A stretch of DNA of 64,000 nt, taken from assembly GCA_963576565.1 (NCBI GenBank), contig OY755046.1, forward strand, positions 49,904,786 to 49,968,785, in the 5' to 3' direction. This stretch comes from Aspidapion aeneum (lineage: Eukaryota > Arthropoda > Insecta > Coleoptera > Brentidae). The position numbers and the translations under genes are program-made. The notes beneath the pieces were generated by a model, which was not told where the DNA came from, ran no database searches, and worked only from the letters and a program-made list of their open reading frames with translations. Below, piece by piece: positions 24,433 through 35,463 of the stretch. The first letter of the stretch is position 1. Each line of letters starts with the position of its first letter.

Positions 24433-25247
24433 TGTCTCACTCCGATAGCTCAAAAAATTGTGGTTTACCTAGTGGACTGTATTTAGACAAGTCCTTCGCT
24501 TTCATTTGAAGGGTATAGGAACGCACGCGAAATCGTACCTTTCTGAAGTGAAATTTAATTGAGACATAAAAATAATATTGGTATATGTTGACTATTTAAG
24601 AGCGAAATAATAGAAAAATATTAATGATGCGATCTTATAGGAGAGGGACTTACCGGTGATGTCTTGATCTCTTCCAACTGGTGCACCAGATTCGCCAGAA
24701 GTCTTCTATAGCGGTCCAGCACTCCCGAGTTTCAATGTTTGGAGTTTTAGAGGAATTTAATGGTTTTTAGAGTTCACCATTTTTTATAAAAGCGTTGATC
24801 GTTCAAAATATTCCGATCGAGAGCGTGTCTGAATGTCGACTCACTTTTAGGTTCTGTCTTGTTTTTGCGGCGTGTTTCTTCGCCCTCTATAGGAAAATCG
24901 CATCACTTCTAATAAAAAGAATTTAGAATTCTAATTTTATTAAAAAGAATAAAAACGCGATTTAAATTAAAATATGCAGAGGGCGGTAGTAATATGAGGA
25001 TTGAATTAAAATTAGAAATATATTATTAAATGCGTTTGGAATTTAAATATTCAACTATGCCAAATTGATAGTTTATAGCTAGTTTGTAAGTTTTAAATTT
25101 AACTTAACCTATTGAGTAAAACTACAACCCAATTATACCCAATTGTAACCCAAAATATGAGTTTTAAAAATAAAATTAAAATGTTCTGAAAAAATAATAA
25201 AAATTAGATTAAAAGAAAAAAAAAGGTTTTTTGCGAAACCGAAACAT
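24433..25247 (-). repeat. BEL 3' LTR
   Basis: This 815-bp repeat runs from TGTCTCACTCCG to AACCGAAACA on the plus strand. In element orientation it begins TGTTTCGG and ends in ACA, the usual TG...CA ends. It is nearly identical to 31515-32327. It is the 3' LTR because the coding strand is minus. Confidence 0.93.
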
Positions 25248-25456
25248 ACTGGCGGCCGAAAATGCTATGCATTTTCCAAGGGGCCAATAGGTAAAGGACA
25301 CAGTTTAGAGATTGGTCTCTTTAACTGTGTCCTTTACCTATTGGCCCCTTGGAAAATGCATAGCATTTTCGGCCGCCAGTATGTTTCGGTTTCGCAAAAA
25401 ACCTTTTTTTTTTCTTTTAATCTAATTTTTATTATTTTTTCAGAACATTTTAATTT
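25173..25456. repeat. Long palindrome at the BEL 3' end
   Basis: Two arms of about 133 bp (25173-25305 and 25323-25456) are inverted copies apart from a couple of single-base indels, around a spacer of about 17 bp. Each arm contains the LTR edge (CGAAACA) plus adjoining internal sequence. It is followed by a direct, partial third copy of the LTR edge region (about 25465-25684) that lacks a segment of about 25 bp present in both full LTRs. The internal sequence next to pol then resumes. Confidence 0.9.
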
Positions 25457-25701
25457 GCAAATGTTTTATCAAAATTAGAAATATATTATTAAATGCGTTT
25501 GGAATTTAAATATTCAACTATGCCAAATTGATAGTTTATAGCTAGTTTGTAAGTTTTAAATTTAACTTAACCTATTGAGTAAAACTACAAAATATGAGTT
25601 TTAAAAATAAAATTAAAATGTTCTGAAAAAATAATAAAAATTAGATTAAAAGAAAAAAAAAGGTTTTTTGCGAAACCGAAACATACTGGCGGCCGAAAAT
25701 G

Positions 25702-28542
25702 CTATGCATTTTCCAAGGGGCCAATAGGTAAAGGACACAGTTTAGAGATTGGTCTCTTTAACAAACTATCCTTGGTTTTGACAGAGGCTACTCGATTTAT
25801 CCCATCCTTACCGGGAAAAATTTCAACCACTCTGCCGAGTTGCCACTGAAGGGGCGGTAATAAATCGTTTTTAATTATGACTAAGCGTCCAACTTCAGGA
25901 GTTGAAGTGGGTTCCAACCACTTACTCCGTTGTTGTAGAGTATGGAGATACTCTTGTTGCCAGCGTCTCCAAAAATCTTGGTGGATTCGTTGGAGGAGCT
26001 GCCAACGCGTGAGACGATTTATTTTAATATCAATAAAGTTTGCGTCAGGAACGGCACTTAGCGGTTCCAGAGATAAAAAGTGACCTGGGGTCAGCGCGGA
26101 AATATCATTTGTATCGCTAGAAATTTCAGTGAGAGGACGCGAGTTTAAAATAGCTTCGATTTGACAAGTTACAGTGTATAGTTCTTCGAAAGTTAATATT
26201 TGATGTCCTATTAAGCGGATCAAGTGTTTTTTAACTGACTTGATTCCTGACTCCCAAAGTTCTCCAAAATTTGGACTATTACTCGGGATAAAATGCCATT
26301 TAATGGGACGCGTAGAATCAAGCTGTAAAAGCTTGCGGTTAGCTGAGAAAAAGTTAGTTGCATTATCACTATACAAATCGGATACGTAGTTTCGGCGCGC
26401 AACAAATCTGCGAAGCGCAGCAATAAAACAATCAGCGGTCAAATCGCTTGCTATTTCTATATGAATGCACTTAGTACTTAGGCAAACAAACAGACATATG
26501 TAAGCCTTCGTAGTACGATTTCCACGATGTCGACTCATGACTATATTTATTGGACCTCCGTAGTCAACACCGGTGTGCAAAAATGCTCTCAACTGAGATA
26601 CGCGGGGAAACGGTAATGAACCCATCATAGGCTGAACCGACTTAGGATTGCATTTAAAACATATTATACAAGTTGATAAAACATGTGCAATTTCGCGTTT
26701 TGCGGCAATGATCCAGTACAATTGACTAAGCAAAAAATGTACCGTCCTCACTCCTGCATGAAGATATTTTATATGGAAATGTTCGATAATCATGAGGGTG
26801 AGTTTACTCTTGCGTGGTAATAAAATTTGATGTTTCTTGTCATATTGCAGAGAGGAGTGATGCAATCTACCCCCTACTCTGATTAAATCGTGAGGATCTA
26901 AAAATAAATTTAATTTTTGCATTGATTTATTTAGTTTTAAGTTGTTTTTTAAAGCGTGAATTTCTTCTGAGAAATAAATTGACTGTTCATTTTTTATGAG
27001 TAAATGAATTGCGTTTGTTATTTCAACAAATGTCAGAAAATCTTCATTAATTTTTAAATTAGGCGGTTTTAAGAAAAATTTATTATTTAAAAAGCGTAAA
27101 ACATAGGCTAAAACTCTACACATTTTAGAAAAATTAGAGTTTTCCATTAAAAGCGTGTCCAAAAAATTAGGAGCTGTATTTTGCGTTGCAATTAAAGTTA
27201 AATTAGGCAATGATTTCTCCTCTAAAAGAGTTTCAGGAGAGTCATTTTGTTCACAGTCTTTAGGCCAGTATTCATAAGATTTTCTTAAAAAATCAGGGCC
27301 GTTAAAAAATAATTTGTGATTAATTAATTCGCTGGGATAAACTCCTCTTGAAGCAACATCTGCGGGGTTTTGTGACGTTGAGATGTATGACCAATTTTTG
27401 GGTGGTACTTTATCTTGAATTTGTGTAACACGATTTTGAACGAACGTTTTCCACCTAGAAGGGTGCGCTCTTATCCAAGAAAGTGCTACTTGTGAGTCAC
27501 TAAAAGCAAAAACTTGATGTATTTTCAAGCGGGACTCAAAAGTGGTTAAAACAAAGTGAACTAAATCAGCCACAAGATTACAAGCGGCTAATTCAAGTCT
27601 TGCAATACTTGTAAATTTGAGAGGAGCAACTCTAGTTTTAGAGCATAAAAGGTAAACTGATATTTCATTTTTGTAAATAACGCGTAAATATACTATTCCG
27701 GCATAAGCTTTATTACTAGCGTCCGAAAATGCGATTATTTCAATGCGTGCATTACCAGAAAAACTATTTATAAATCTAGGCAAGCGAAAATCTTTGAGTA
27801 AGGGTAGTTCCGATTTATAACGTTCCCAAAGTCGAATAATTTCAACAGGTGCTTCGGAATCCCAGTCTAATTTAAGTTTCCAAAATTCTTGAATTAGACA
27901 TTTTATTAAAATGGTTACTGGCGCGAGCCAACCTAAAGGGTCATATATTTTAAAAATTTCAGAAAGTATATTGCGTTTGGTACATTCGCGACTCAAGGGT
28001 TCTACCGAGTAAGAAAAATAATCAGAACAAGGCTGCCATCTAAGACCTAAAATTTTAGTGGTCTCGTCCGTATCTAAAGAAAGCGCGGTTGGGTTTATAT
28101 CGGGTTCAGACAAGTTTTCTAAAACTTTTTTGTTATTACTAGCCCATTTATGAAGCTTAAAGCCTCCAGAGTTAAGCAAACAAGATAGCTCTTTTTGAAG
28201 CGAAATAGCTTCTTGTACGGAGCTAGCGCCAGTTACAAAGTCATCGACAAAATTGTCAGACATTAAGACTTGAGAAGCGCGAGGAAAATTTTGTTTTTCA
28301 TCTTCAGCCAATTGCTGTAAAACTCTAAGAGCTAAATAAGGAGCGGGGGTAGTACCGTATGTCACAGTTTTTAAACGATAATCGCGAATAGGTTCAGAGT
28401 TATTAGAACGCCACAGGATTCTTTGATAATCCTGGTGCTGAGGTGCAATTAAGATTCCACGAAACATTTTAGAAATGTCGCAACAAAGAGCTACTTCGTG
28501 TAATCGAAAATTAAGTAAAATGCTGCAAATGTCCTTTTGCAA
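25702..28542 (-). CDS. BEL/Pao pol: reverse transcriptase, RNase H, integrase
   Basis: This 946-codon frame covers most of BEL pol. It begins within the RT (DISKMFRGILI, the first palm motif). The catalytic FVDDFVTG lies near residue 95, the usual BEL variant of YxDD. RNase H starts around IAFSDASNKAYAG (about 270-285). The integrase HHCC zinc-binding part (HIKYLHAG, then CIICFKC) is at about 585-630, and core motifs YSDNATNF (about 723) and GELWESGIKS (about 762) supply catalytic Asp and Glu. The end, with WQLGRVVEIFPG, is the C-terminal domain typical of Pao integrases. The listed start is only the first Met after the break: the frame continues upstream to a TGA at 28591-28593 that joins it to gag-protease. 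Confidence 0.93.
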   Translation of the reverse strand: MQKDICSILLNFRLHEVALCCDISKMFRGILIAPQHQDYQRILWRSNNSEPIRDYRLKTVTYGTTPAPYLALRVLQQLAEDEKQNFPRASQVLMSDNFVDDFVTGASSVQEAISLQKELSCLLNSGGFKLHKWASNNKKVLENLSEPDINPTALSLDTDETTKILGLRWQPCSDYFSYSVEPLSRECTKRNILSEIFKIYDPLGWLAPVTILIKCLIQEFWKLKLDWDSEAPVEIIRLWERYKSELPLLKDFRLPRFINSFSGNARIEIIAFSDASNKAYAGIVYLRVIYKNEISVYLLCSKTRVAPLKFTSIARLELAACNLVADLVHFVLTTFESRLKIHQVFAFSDSQVALSWIRAHPSRWKTFVQNRVTQIQDKVPPKNWSYISTSQNPADVASRGVYPSELINHKLFFNGPDFLRKSYEYWPKDCEQNDSPETLLEEKSLPNLTLIATQNTAPNFLDTLLMENSNFSKMCRVLAYVLRFLNNKFFLKPPNLKINEDFLTFVEITNAIHLLIKNEQSIYFSEEIHALKNNLKLNKSMQKLNLFLDPHDLIRVGGRLHHSSLQYDKKHQILLPRKSKLTLMIIEHFHIKYLHAGVRTVHFLLSQLYWIIAAKREIAHVLSTCIICFKCNPKSVQPMMGSLPFPRVSQLRAFLHTGVDYGGPINIVMSRHRGNRTTKAYICLFVCLSTKCIHIEIASDLTADCFIAALRRFVARRNYVSDLYSDNATNFFSANRKLLQLDSTRPIKWHFIPSNSPNFGELWESGIKSVKKHLIRLIGHQILTFEELYTVTCQIEAILNSRPLTEISSDTNDISALTPGHFLSLEPLSAVPDANFIDIKINRLTRWQLLQRIHQDFWRRWQQEYLHTLQQRSKWLEPTSTPEVGRLVIIKNDLLPPLQWQLGRVVEIFPGKDGINRVASVKTKDSLLKRPISKLCPLPIGPLENA

Positions 28543-28590
28543 TTTAGGACCAGCGTAAAGAGTATCATTTAAGGAGAGGTTTTGGTTATT

Positions 28591-31002
28591 TCATTGCATA
28601 ACTGTACTCGCATTAAAAACGACTCGAAGCTTAGTTGATAAGCTTTCAGGGCGTTCAATATGATGATGAGGAATGTAATAACTTTTTTCTGTAACTTCCC
28701 GGTTTTCGATTAATTCCATGTGATCAAGTGTTAAATAGTCTTCCATAAAATCGGAATATTTTTTATAAGTTTCCGGCATTTTTATTAACCTTCTTTCTAG
28801 CGAGAGAAACCTCTTTAGCGCAAGATCACGACTATTTGGAAAAATCGGTTCAATATTATCGCGAAAAGGAAGAGTTACAGTATAGCGGCCTTCATCATTA
28901 CGAGATACCGTATTTTGAAATATTTTTTCACACATATCATCTTGAGGTGAAAGAATACGTTTCGTTTCAGGGATATTTTCTATTTCCCAAAATTTTATAA
29001 GCGAATCATTTAGCATTTTATTTGAAATTTGACAAAAAAATGATTGTGAAATTTGCTGCGTAGCGAGAGAATTAACTTTTCCCATTAAAATATATCCAAA
29101 AATGGTATTTAGCGCAATCGGTTCCTGATTATTTCCAAAAGTTCGTCCATCTTGAATTATATAAGGAAACAAATCAGCTCCGATTAAAATGTCAATAGCT
29201 CCCGGTCTATAAAAGTTCGGGTCCGCGAGATTCAAATTTTTAACTATTTTCCAGTCATTTATTTTAATCTCACTGCTAGGAACTGAAGAGCATATTTGCG
29301 GCAAAATTATAGTATTAACCGATAAAGTTTGCGTGTCATTACAAGGCCTGATAATTAAATTTACAGAACCCAATTTTGACTGTAAATGCGTGTCACCAAT
29401 CCCCTGGACTTCAGTAGTCACGTATACGCGGGGTAACCCTAATTTATTTGCACATTTCAAGGATAAAAATGAGAGCTGCGACCCAGTATCCAAAACTCCC
29501 CTAACAGTCTGAAAATTTCCCCTAACATCTTTGATTTCAAAATTCGCGGTTGATAAAAGTACAGCGGAATTATTCATATAAGACGAATAGCGTGCACCAC
29601 CGTTATTTTGGAAATTTTCGACCGTTGGTTGTTGCTGTATGCGCGCTTCGCTGCTGGACGTCGCGACGCATGAAATTGTTTCAGTGGCAGTGGGTGCGTT
29701 TATATCGAGAGTATTAAAGTGACAAGAACTGTGATGTCGTTTCCGGCAAAATCGACATGAATGTGTGCTTTTGCATTGGAAAGTACGATGCATATTAGAA
29801 GTACAATTTATGCACCATTTTTTATCCTTCAGAAAATTAAATCTTTCTTGAGGAGACTTAGAAACGTAATTTGGACATAAACTTAAAGCGTGATCGCGAG
29901 TGCAAATTGGGCATTTTAATTTTTGAGGGGTTTGATTTTGCGGCGAATTATTTGTACCAAAAAAGGCACGTGGAGATTGTCGCGTGTTATATTGATGCGT
30001 GGATTGCGTTTTAAAATTATTATTTTGCGATTTTGCGGGTTTATTTCTAAGAGAAACTTCCATATTAAATGAGGAACAAGCGTTTACAGTAAAAAGAGCG
30101 TTGCAATGTTGATCAAAGAAATTGTAGATACTCCTATAGGAAGGAATTTCCGTAGTTTTTCCGTGAAAAACTTCAAAGCGGGTTTGAATATTATGGTCAA
30201 CCGATTTAAGCAGTTTTTGCGCTAAAATAAAATCCCAAAAATCAGGTTCTAAACCAACTGTTTTAAGAGCCTCGAGATTTTTTGTAAAAATATCAAGTAG
30301 ATTTCTGAGAGCTAAAGGGTCTTCAGAATTAACTTTTGGAGCGTTTTCAATGGCATTCCAATATGTTTGGGCTAAGAGGCGATCATTTTTATAGCGTTTT
30401 ACTAATTGTTCAAAAGCAATAGGATAATTCGCGTCTGAGAGGGGTAATTGAGTGACCAATTCTTTTGGAGGACCTTCCAAATTTGTTACAAACAAAGAGT
30501 ATTTTTGCATATTTGGAATATTTGGATTGTCGTGAATCAAGCTTTTAAACAAATCATAAAAAGCTGGAAATTGATTCAATTCTCCATTAAATTTAATTAA
30601 ATCGATCCTCGGTAAATGATAAGACATATTGTCATTTTGTTGCGAACCACCCGGAGAATGTGGATTCATGGTAAGACGGCGATTGCCACTAGAAGCCTGT
30701 GCAGAAGTTTGAAAAAGATCATTAAAAATTTCTTGAATTTGCGTGACACTTTTCTGAAAATCGTGAAGTTTTTTCCTAGCTGATTCGACTTCATTTTTAT
30801 CAGCAAAAATTTCATTTAGCAAAGTAGAATGCTTTTTTGAAAACTCCGCGCGAATATCTTCAAGTTCTTCAAAGCGAATTTTAAAAGTATTACGTTTTGT
30901 GGCGTCAGTTTTAGCTTCTAGGGCTACTGCTAAAATTTCATTAACATTGGATTCCTCCATATCTCGAAAAACTTTAATTTTCTTGATTTTCTCAGCTGCC
31001 AT
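28591..31002 (-). CDS. BEL/Pao gag-protease, ends at in-frame TGA
   Basis: This 803-aa frame starts at MAAEKIKKIKV about 510 bp inside the 5' LTR. The gag part (to about residue 350) shows LPRIDLIKFNGEL, a BEL gag signature. Zinc knuckles follow at about 365-425 (CPICTRDHALSLC, CINCTSNMHRTFQC, CRFCRKRHH). The retroviral-type aspartic protease has its active-site DTGS at about residue 505. The frame then enters the RT N-terminus (LRVVFNAS) and stops at TGA. The next codons in the same frame read NNQNLSLNDTLYAGPKLQ, the expected BEL continuation, so the stop looks like a point mutation, though readthrough cannot be excluded. Confidence 0.93.
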   Translation of the reverse strand: MAAEKIKKIKVFRDMEESNVNEILAVALEAKTDATKRNTFKIRFEELEDIRAEFSKKHSTLLNEIFADKNEVESARKKLHDFQKSVTQIQEIFNDLFQTSAQASSGNRRLTMNPHSPGGSQQNDNMSYHLPRIDLIKFNGELNQFPAFYDLFKSLIHDNPNIPNMQKYSLFVTNLEGPPKELVTQLPLSDANYPIAFEQLVKRYKNDRLLAQTYWNAIENAPKVNSEDPLALRNLLDIFTKNLEALKTVGLEPDFWDFILAQKLLKSVDHNIQTRFEVFHGKTTEIPSYRSIYNFFDQHCNALFTVNACSSFNMEVSLRNKPAKSQNNNFKTQSTHQYNTRQSPRAFFGTNNSPQNQTPQKLKCPICTRDHALSLCPNYVSKSPQERFNFLKDKKWCINCTSNMHRTFQCKSTHSCRFCRKRHHSSCHFNTLDINAPTATETISCVATSSSEARIQQQPTVENFQNNGGARYSSYMNNSAVLLSTANFEIKDVRGNFQTVRGVLDTGSQLSFLSLKCANKLGLPRVYVTTEVQGIGDTHLQSKLGSVNLIIRPCNDTQTLSVNTIILPQICSSVPSSEIKINDWKIVKNLNLADPNFYRPGAIDILIGADLFPYIIQDGRTFGNNQEPIALNTIFGYILMGKVNSLATQQISQSFFCQISNKMLNDSLIKFWEIENIPETKRILSPQDDMCEKIFQNTVSRNDEGRYTVTLPFRDNIEPIFPNSRDLALKRFLSLERRLIKMPETYKKYSDFMEDYLTLDHMELIENREVTEKSYYIPHHHIERPESLSTKLRVVFNASTVMQ

Positions 31003-31514
31003 TTTGTATTATAATAAAAGCGTATATTAAAAGCGAATATCAAAAGCGTTTATAAAAAGCGTTTATAAAAAGCGTTTATTAAAATTAAACTGTAAATCAA
31101 AGCTATTTTAAAAGCGAAAATAATTTAAAAATATTTTTATAATTTTTTAAAAATATTTATAGAAGCGATATAAACGTAGTCATTTTTTCAGTATACCACT
31201 GAAAGAATTCCTGAAAATATATGCGTTTATGTGTATAGCGAGGTGACCTCAGATCAGTGATCCAAAACAACCGAATAAACCTTTTTTGTTAAATTGTCGA
31301 GACCAAGGATTTTATAAAAAAAAACTGATATGGCGATACCTACTACACGAGCAGTAAATAAATTTATATTTTTTTATTTTAAGATTTAAAAATTCTTGTA
31401 AAAAACAGTCCTCATGTTATTACCGATATTACCTGCGTTTCACTTTAGAAAGGATGATTTTTTAATTTCAAATTAATAAAAATCAAAATCCGGCGATCGA
31501 AGTGATCAAAAATA

Positions 31515-32327
31515 TGTCTCACTCCGATAGCTCAAAAACTTTGGTTTACCTAGTGGACTGTATTTAAACAAGTCCTTCGCTTTCATTTGAAGGGTATAGG
31601 AACGCACGCGAAATCGTACCTTTCTGAAGTGAAATTTAATTGAGACATAAAAGTAATATTGGTATATGTTGACTATTTAAGAGCGAAATAATAGAAAAAT
31701 ATTAATGATGCGATCTTATAGGAGAGGGACTTACCGGTGATGTCTTGATCTCTTTCAACTGGTGCACCAGATTCGCCAGAAGTCTTCTATAGCGGTCCAG
31801 CACTCCCGAGTTTCAATGTTTGGAGTTTTAGAGGAATTTAATGGTTTTTAGAGTTCACCATTTTTTATAAAAGCGTTGATCGTTCAAAATATTCCGATCG
31901 AGAGCGTGTCTGAATGTCGACTCACTTTTAGGTTCTGTCTTGTTTTTGCGGCGTGTTTCTTCGCCCTCTATAGGAAAATCGCATCACTTCTAATAAAAAG
32001 AATTTAGAATTCTAATTTTATTAAAAAGAATAAAAACGCGATTTAAATTAAAATATGCAGAGGGCGGTAGTAATATGAGGATTGAATTAAAATTAGAAAT
32101 ATATTATTAAATGCGTTTGGAATTTAAATATTCAACTATGCCAAATTGATAGTTTATAGCTAGTTTGTAAGTTTTAAATTTAACTTAACCTATTGAGTAA
32201 AACTACAACCCAATTATACCCAATTGTAACCCAAAATATGAGTTTTAAAAATAAAATTAAAATGTTCTGAAAAAATAATAAAAATTAGATTAAAAGAAAA
32301 AAAAAGGTTTTTTGCGAAACCGAAACA
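31515..32327 (-). repeat. BEL 5' LTR
   Basis: This 813-bp LTR matches 24433-25247 with only a few substitutions and small indels (for example AAAACTTTGG against AAAAATTGTGG near its start). It should carry the promoter of the element; no individual promoter element is assigned. Confidence 0.93.
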
Positions 32328-32410
32328 CAAACTTTAATTAATACAAAATAAAACTATGTTGTAATTTACAAATTGTTACAAGACCTATAAAACAAACACA
32401 AATATTATAA

Positions 32411-33699
32411 TAATAATAGTCTTATGGTGGAGTGATAGGTTCAGTCAAATGAAACGACGGGTTTCTCCAGTATATTTTTGTTTTTGACTTTAGCTGCTTG
32501 GATTTTTTAAGACCCAACATATTTGGCAAACTTTTGTTTGTCCGTCAGGGATAATTAAAAATTCTAATGTTTTAAGTTTTATACAATAAGAACCTCCAAG
32601 CCACCAATTAAGATTTTTACAAACTATTATATTTTCCTTTCAGGTTCTTTTTGTAGCCTATTGGCACACGTCAAGTGAAGCCATGATATATCAGCCTTGA
32701 AAACAGTTTTTTGTAAATGATCTCACAAAGTTTCTGGTTGTAACAAACATTATTGACCAAAATAGAATCTAGTATATTCCGAAAATCGCATATTGATGCG
32801 ATGCTTCGTTAAAAGGTTAGTATTCTTTTAATTTTAATTAATTTTAATTTAATTTTGTAATTTAATTGTCAAAAAACTGTCAATAGCATTAATGGACTGT
32901 GACCAAAATCTAATCAACTCGTTAGAGTGTCGAACACTATTTTACTTGAAGATTTGATGAAAATCGGTTGAGCGGCTTAGGAGCTATCGTGTTACGGACA
33001 GACACACACACACAGACATATAGGTCAAAATACACCCAAATAACACATTTCCGGAGTTTTTTTTCGTCGAAAATAATACCTTCTCCAGCCACTGCTGCGC
33101 GATCTAGGAAGACCAAAATAAAAATTCTTAATTAACTAATTAAATGTTCATTATTATTGGACAAAAATCCTGGATTTTCATTTGATTCATTTAACTCAAA
33201 TTCTGACCTTTGAATGAAAGTTCTAATGCTCCTGGAATAGCTCGTCTATAACAAACGCGACTTTTAAAGATTTCCACCCAAGCCCAATTTCTATGTAAGT
33301 TGTGAGACGTCATTTATTTAATATTGATACGGTTAATAAATTAGATACATTGACCTAATCCAGACTTTCTTCGCTTCATTCGTGGTTTTCTTTATTTTGT
33401 TATTAATTTATTAATCGGTTTTTATAAACATCCTTGTATCTCCAATAAAATGACAAAATTTGTCTAAATGCGGCTTAAGAGACTACGTCATTTTTTGTAA
33501 GAGATTAGCCGACACAAGGGGGATTTTAATAACGAAAATGGTAGATAACTTTTGACGCATAAGCTTTTAAACCAATTACATCAAAGCTCTTTCATTCAGG
33601 AAAAAAACTAAACAATACGTCTCTGTCTTACCTAATCAGCTCTAGGATTGATTAAGAAACAAACAAGATGGTTAATACCTCTACAAAAATATTGTTTTT
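32411..33699. other. Gene-free stretch with dispersed repeat
   Basis: No gene is seen. GATGAAAATCGGTTGAGCGG followed by a GACAGACACACACACACAG run near 33000 is a pattern found in many dispersed insect repeats; the element type is not assigned. Confidence 0.4.
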
Positions 33700-34720
33700 G
33701 TATTTATCTATCTATCTGTCTTACATTTGTTTTATTTGTTATCAATGCATTACTTTTTCTATCTATTAGCTTAGCTTAGCTTTCAATTGATCTTTGCGCT
33801 TTTGTTACCTTACCCAGGTTTAATTTTGTAAGTGTCTAGGTCTGGTTTCCTTAGGTAAGTACAGGAACGATACATTTTTGTTTTGAGATACTGAGGATAT
33901 TTTTTATTTTTTAATATGTTGCTTAATTTACCTTTTGCTGCCCAGGTCAATCTTACTCGTCGCTTGGTTCAGCTGTTGGGTTTTCTTTTTTAGGTTAATA
34001 ATTTGTTCCAGATATATATATTCCACTACATGTTCTATTTTTTCTTGCTTTATTCTGATTATGATATCTTCATCTGGGTTTGTTATGATTTTAGTTTAAG
34101 TGTAGTTCATACTCAAGCCTATATTTTTAGGTGCTGTATCCAGTTCTACCAGCATTTTTATCAGTTCTTCTTTCTTATCTGTTATTAATGCGATATTATT
34201 AGCATATCTTAGGTGGTTCAATTATTGTCCGCTTACTTTGATGCAGATTTCTTCGCAATCTAAATTTTTAAAAACAACTTCTACGACCTGGTTAAATACT
34301 TTAGGGGATATTTTAAAATATAATATAAATATTAAATATTTTAGGTGGATTTTTTTTATGTTATTGCTTTGCTATATATATTGACTATTAAGTATTTGTA
34401 TCTGTGAACTTTTCGGCTATCAATTAAAGATGCTTTTGCTGCCCAGTGCTCAATGCTATCGAAAGCTATTTCAAAGTCTATAAACGCAATATGTAGTGGA
34501 ATGTTGTATTAGTTGGCTCGTTCTATTAAGAACCTTTCCTAAGCCTGCTTGTTCTTTTGATTGATATCCGTCAAATGTTGTTGTTTGTTTATCTGTTAAT
34601 ATTTTCGTGAAAAGCTTGTAAAGTCTTTTAGGTCTCCTCTATCACCTTTCTTCTGTTGAATAATGGTTATGGTTTCTTTCCAGTTGTTTGAGATTATTTT
34701 CTCTTTCAATGTTTTAATGT
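33700..34720 (-). pseudogene. LINE fragment, same family as 18995-20790
   Basis: This is a minus-strand remnant parallel to the 18995-20790 copy: ACTTTAGGGGATATT, TCTAAATTTTTAAAAAC and CATATCTTAGGTGGTTCAA blocks match. It is decayed, with no usable frame. It spans the site where the other copy carries a 762-bp insertion. Confidence 0.72.
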
Positions 34721-35187
34721 TCTATTATCCGTGGTTATAGTGCCAAAAAAAGAATAAAGGAATTATCTTTGAGCTTTTTGTTCAATGTGCCAAACGAGAT
34801 ACACAGCTTTTTGCTTTAATTTTAATTAGGGAACAAGGAACTTGAGATAATTGGATTGTTCCATGGACAGATTAGAAAGCACTCCGAACCCATTGTGGCT
34901 GAGATGTTGCTCTTGCTATTACGCGACGTTGCAAAAACGACTACTTTTTGTTTAACACCACTTTTGTAAGTACTTGGATAAAAATGCTTTAGCGTTAAAA
35001 GATATAAATTTTTTGTAAAAAATTTTCTCCGTGTAAAATAATATATCAAAAAAAATTAGTCATTTCCAAAATTGAGTAAAGATAGTTATTATTATAAAAA
35101 TATTTTAGGATTAAACTGAAAGTATATTCTCTAATGTTTATTTAAGAATATGCCAAAAGTATATACCTAAAAATAAATAATGGTATT

Positions 35188-35430
35188 TTTAAACATAAGG
35201 ATATTCATCGATATACCCGGATTCAGCCAACAAGAAATCTTAAACCAATTATAGATTATGCTTTAGGCGAACAACACTCAGAATTAAAGTGGTATGATGT
35301 GCGAGCACTTCGTGGTGTTACCTGTGGATTTGACCATCCTCTGGTAAAAGCAAATATATTATTCCCTTTTAGAAAAACAAATAGAAACGAAAGTATTGGA
35401 GAAAATGAAAACCTAGAATACAACGATTAA
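35188..35430 (+). pseudogene. LINE endonuclease C-terminal fragment
   Basis: An 80-codon plus-strand frame without an ATG at its start reads FKHKDIHRYTRIQPTRNLKP, then IDYALGEQHSELKWYDVRAL, then RGVTCGFDHPLVKAKI-like (ANILFPF). This is the last part of an APE-type endonuclease, with the conserved S/F-D-H motif (here GFDH), as found in insect LINEs often annotated as 'craniofacial development protein 2-like'. The rest of the element is absent. Confidence 0.75.
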
Positions 35431-35463
35431 TAAAACATAATAAAAAGCTCAAAGGAAGCAAGC

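Larger units (their letters stand above)
24433..32327 (-). mobile_element. BEL/Pao LTR retrotransposon, nearly intact
   Basis: The 7.9-kb element is coded on the minus strand. It has long terminal repeats of 813 and 815 bp, gag-protease and RT-RNaseH-integrase reading frames in the BEL order, and a 5-bp target duplication, CAAAC, at both edges. Only about half a dozen LTR differences were seen, implying recent insertion. One in-frame TGA separates the two reading frames, and the 3' internal region has a rearranged palindromic block. No clear primer-binding site was found just inside the 5' LTR. Confidence 0.95.
24341..32410 (-). repeat. Short interspersed repeat, copy 2, split by the BEL element
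   Basis: The two halves, 24341-24432 and about 32323-32402, join into the sequence seen intact at 21093-21260. Outside them lies a 13-bp direct duplication, AATAGTCTTATGG (just before 24341 and at about 32412). Target duplications of this length are typical of target-primed LINE or SINE insertion. The BEL element landed inside it later. Confidence 0.7.
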
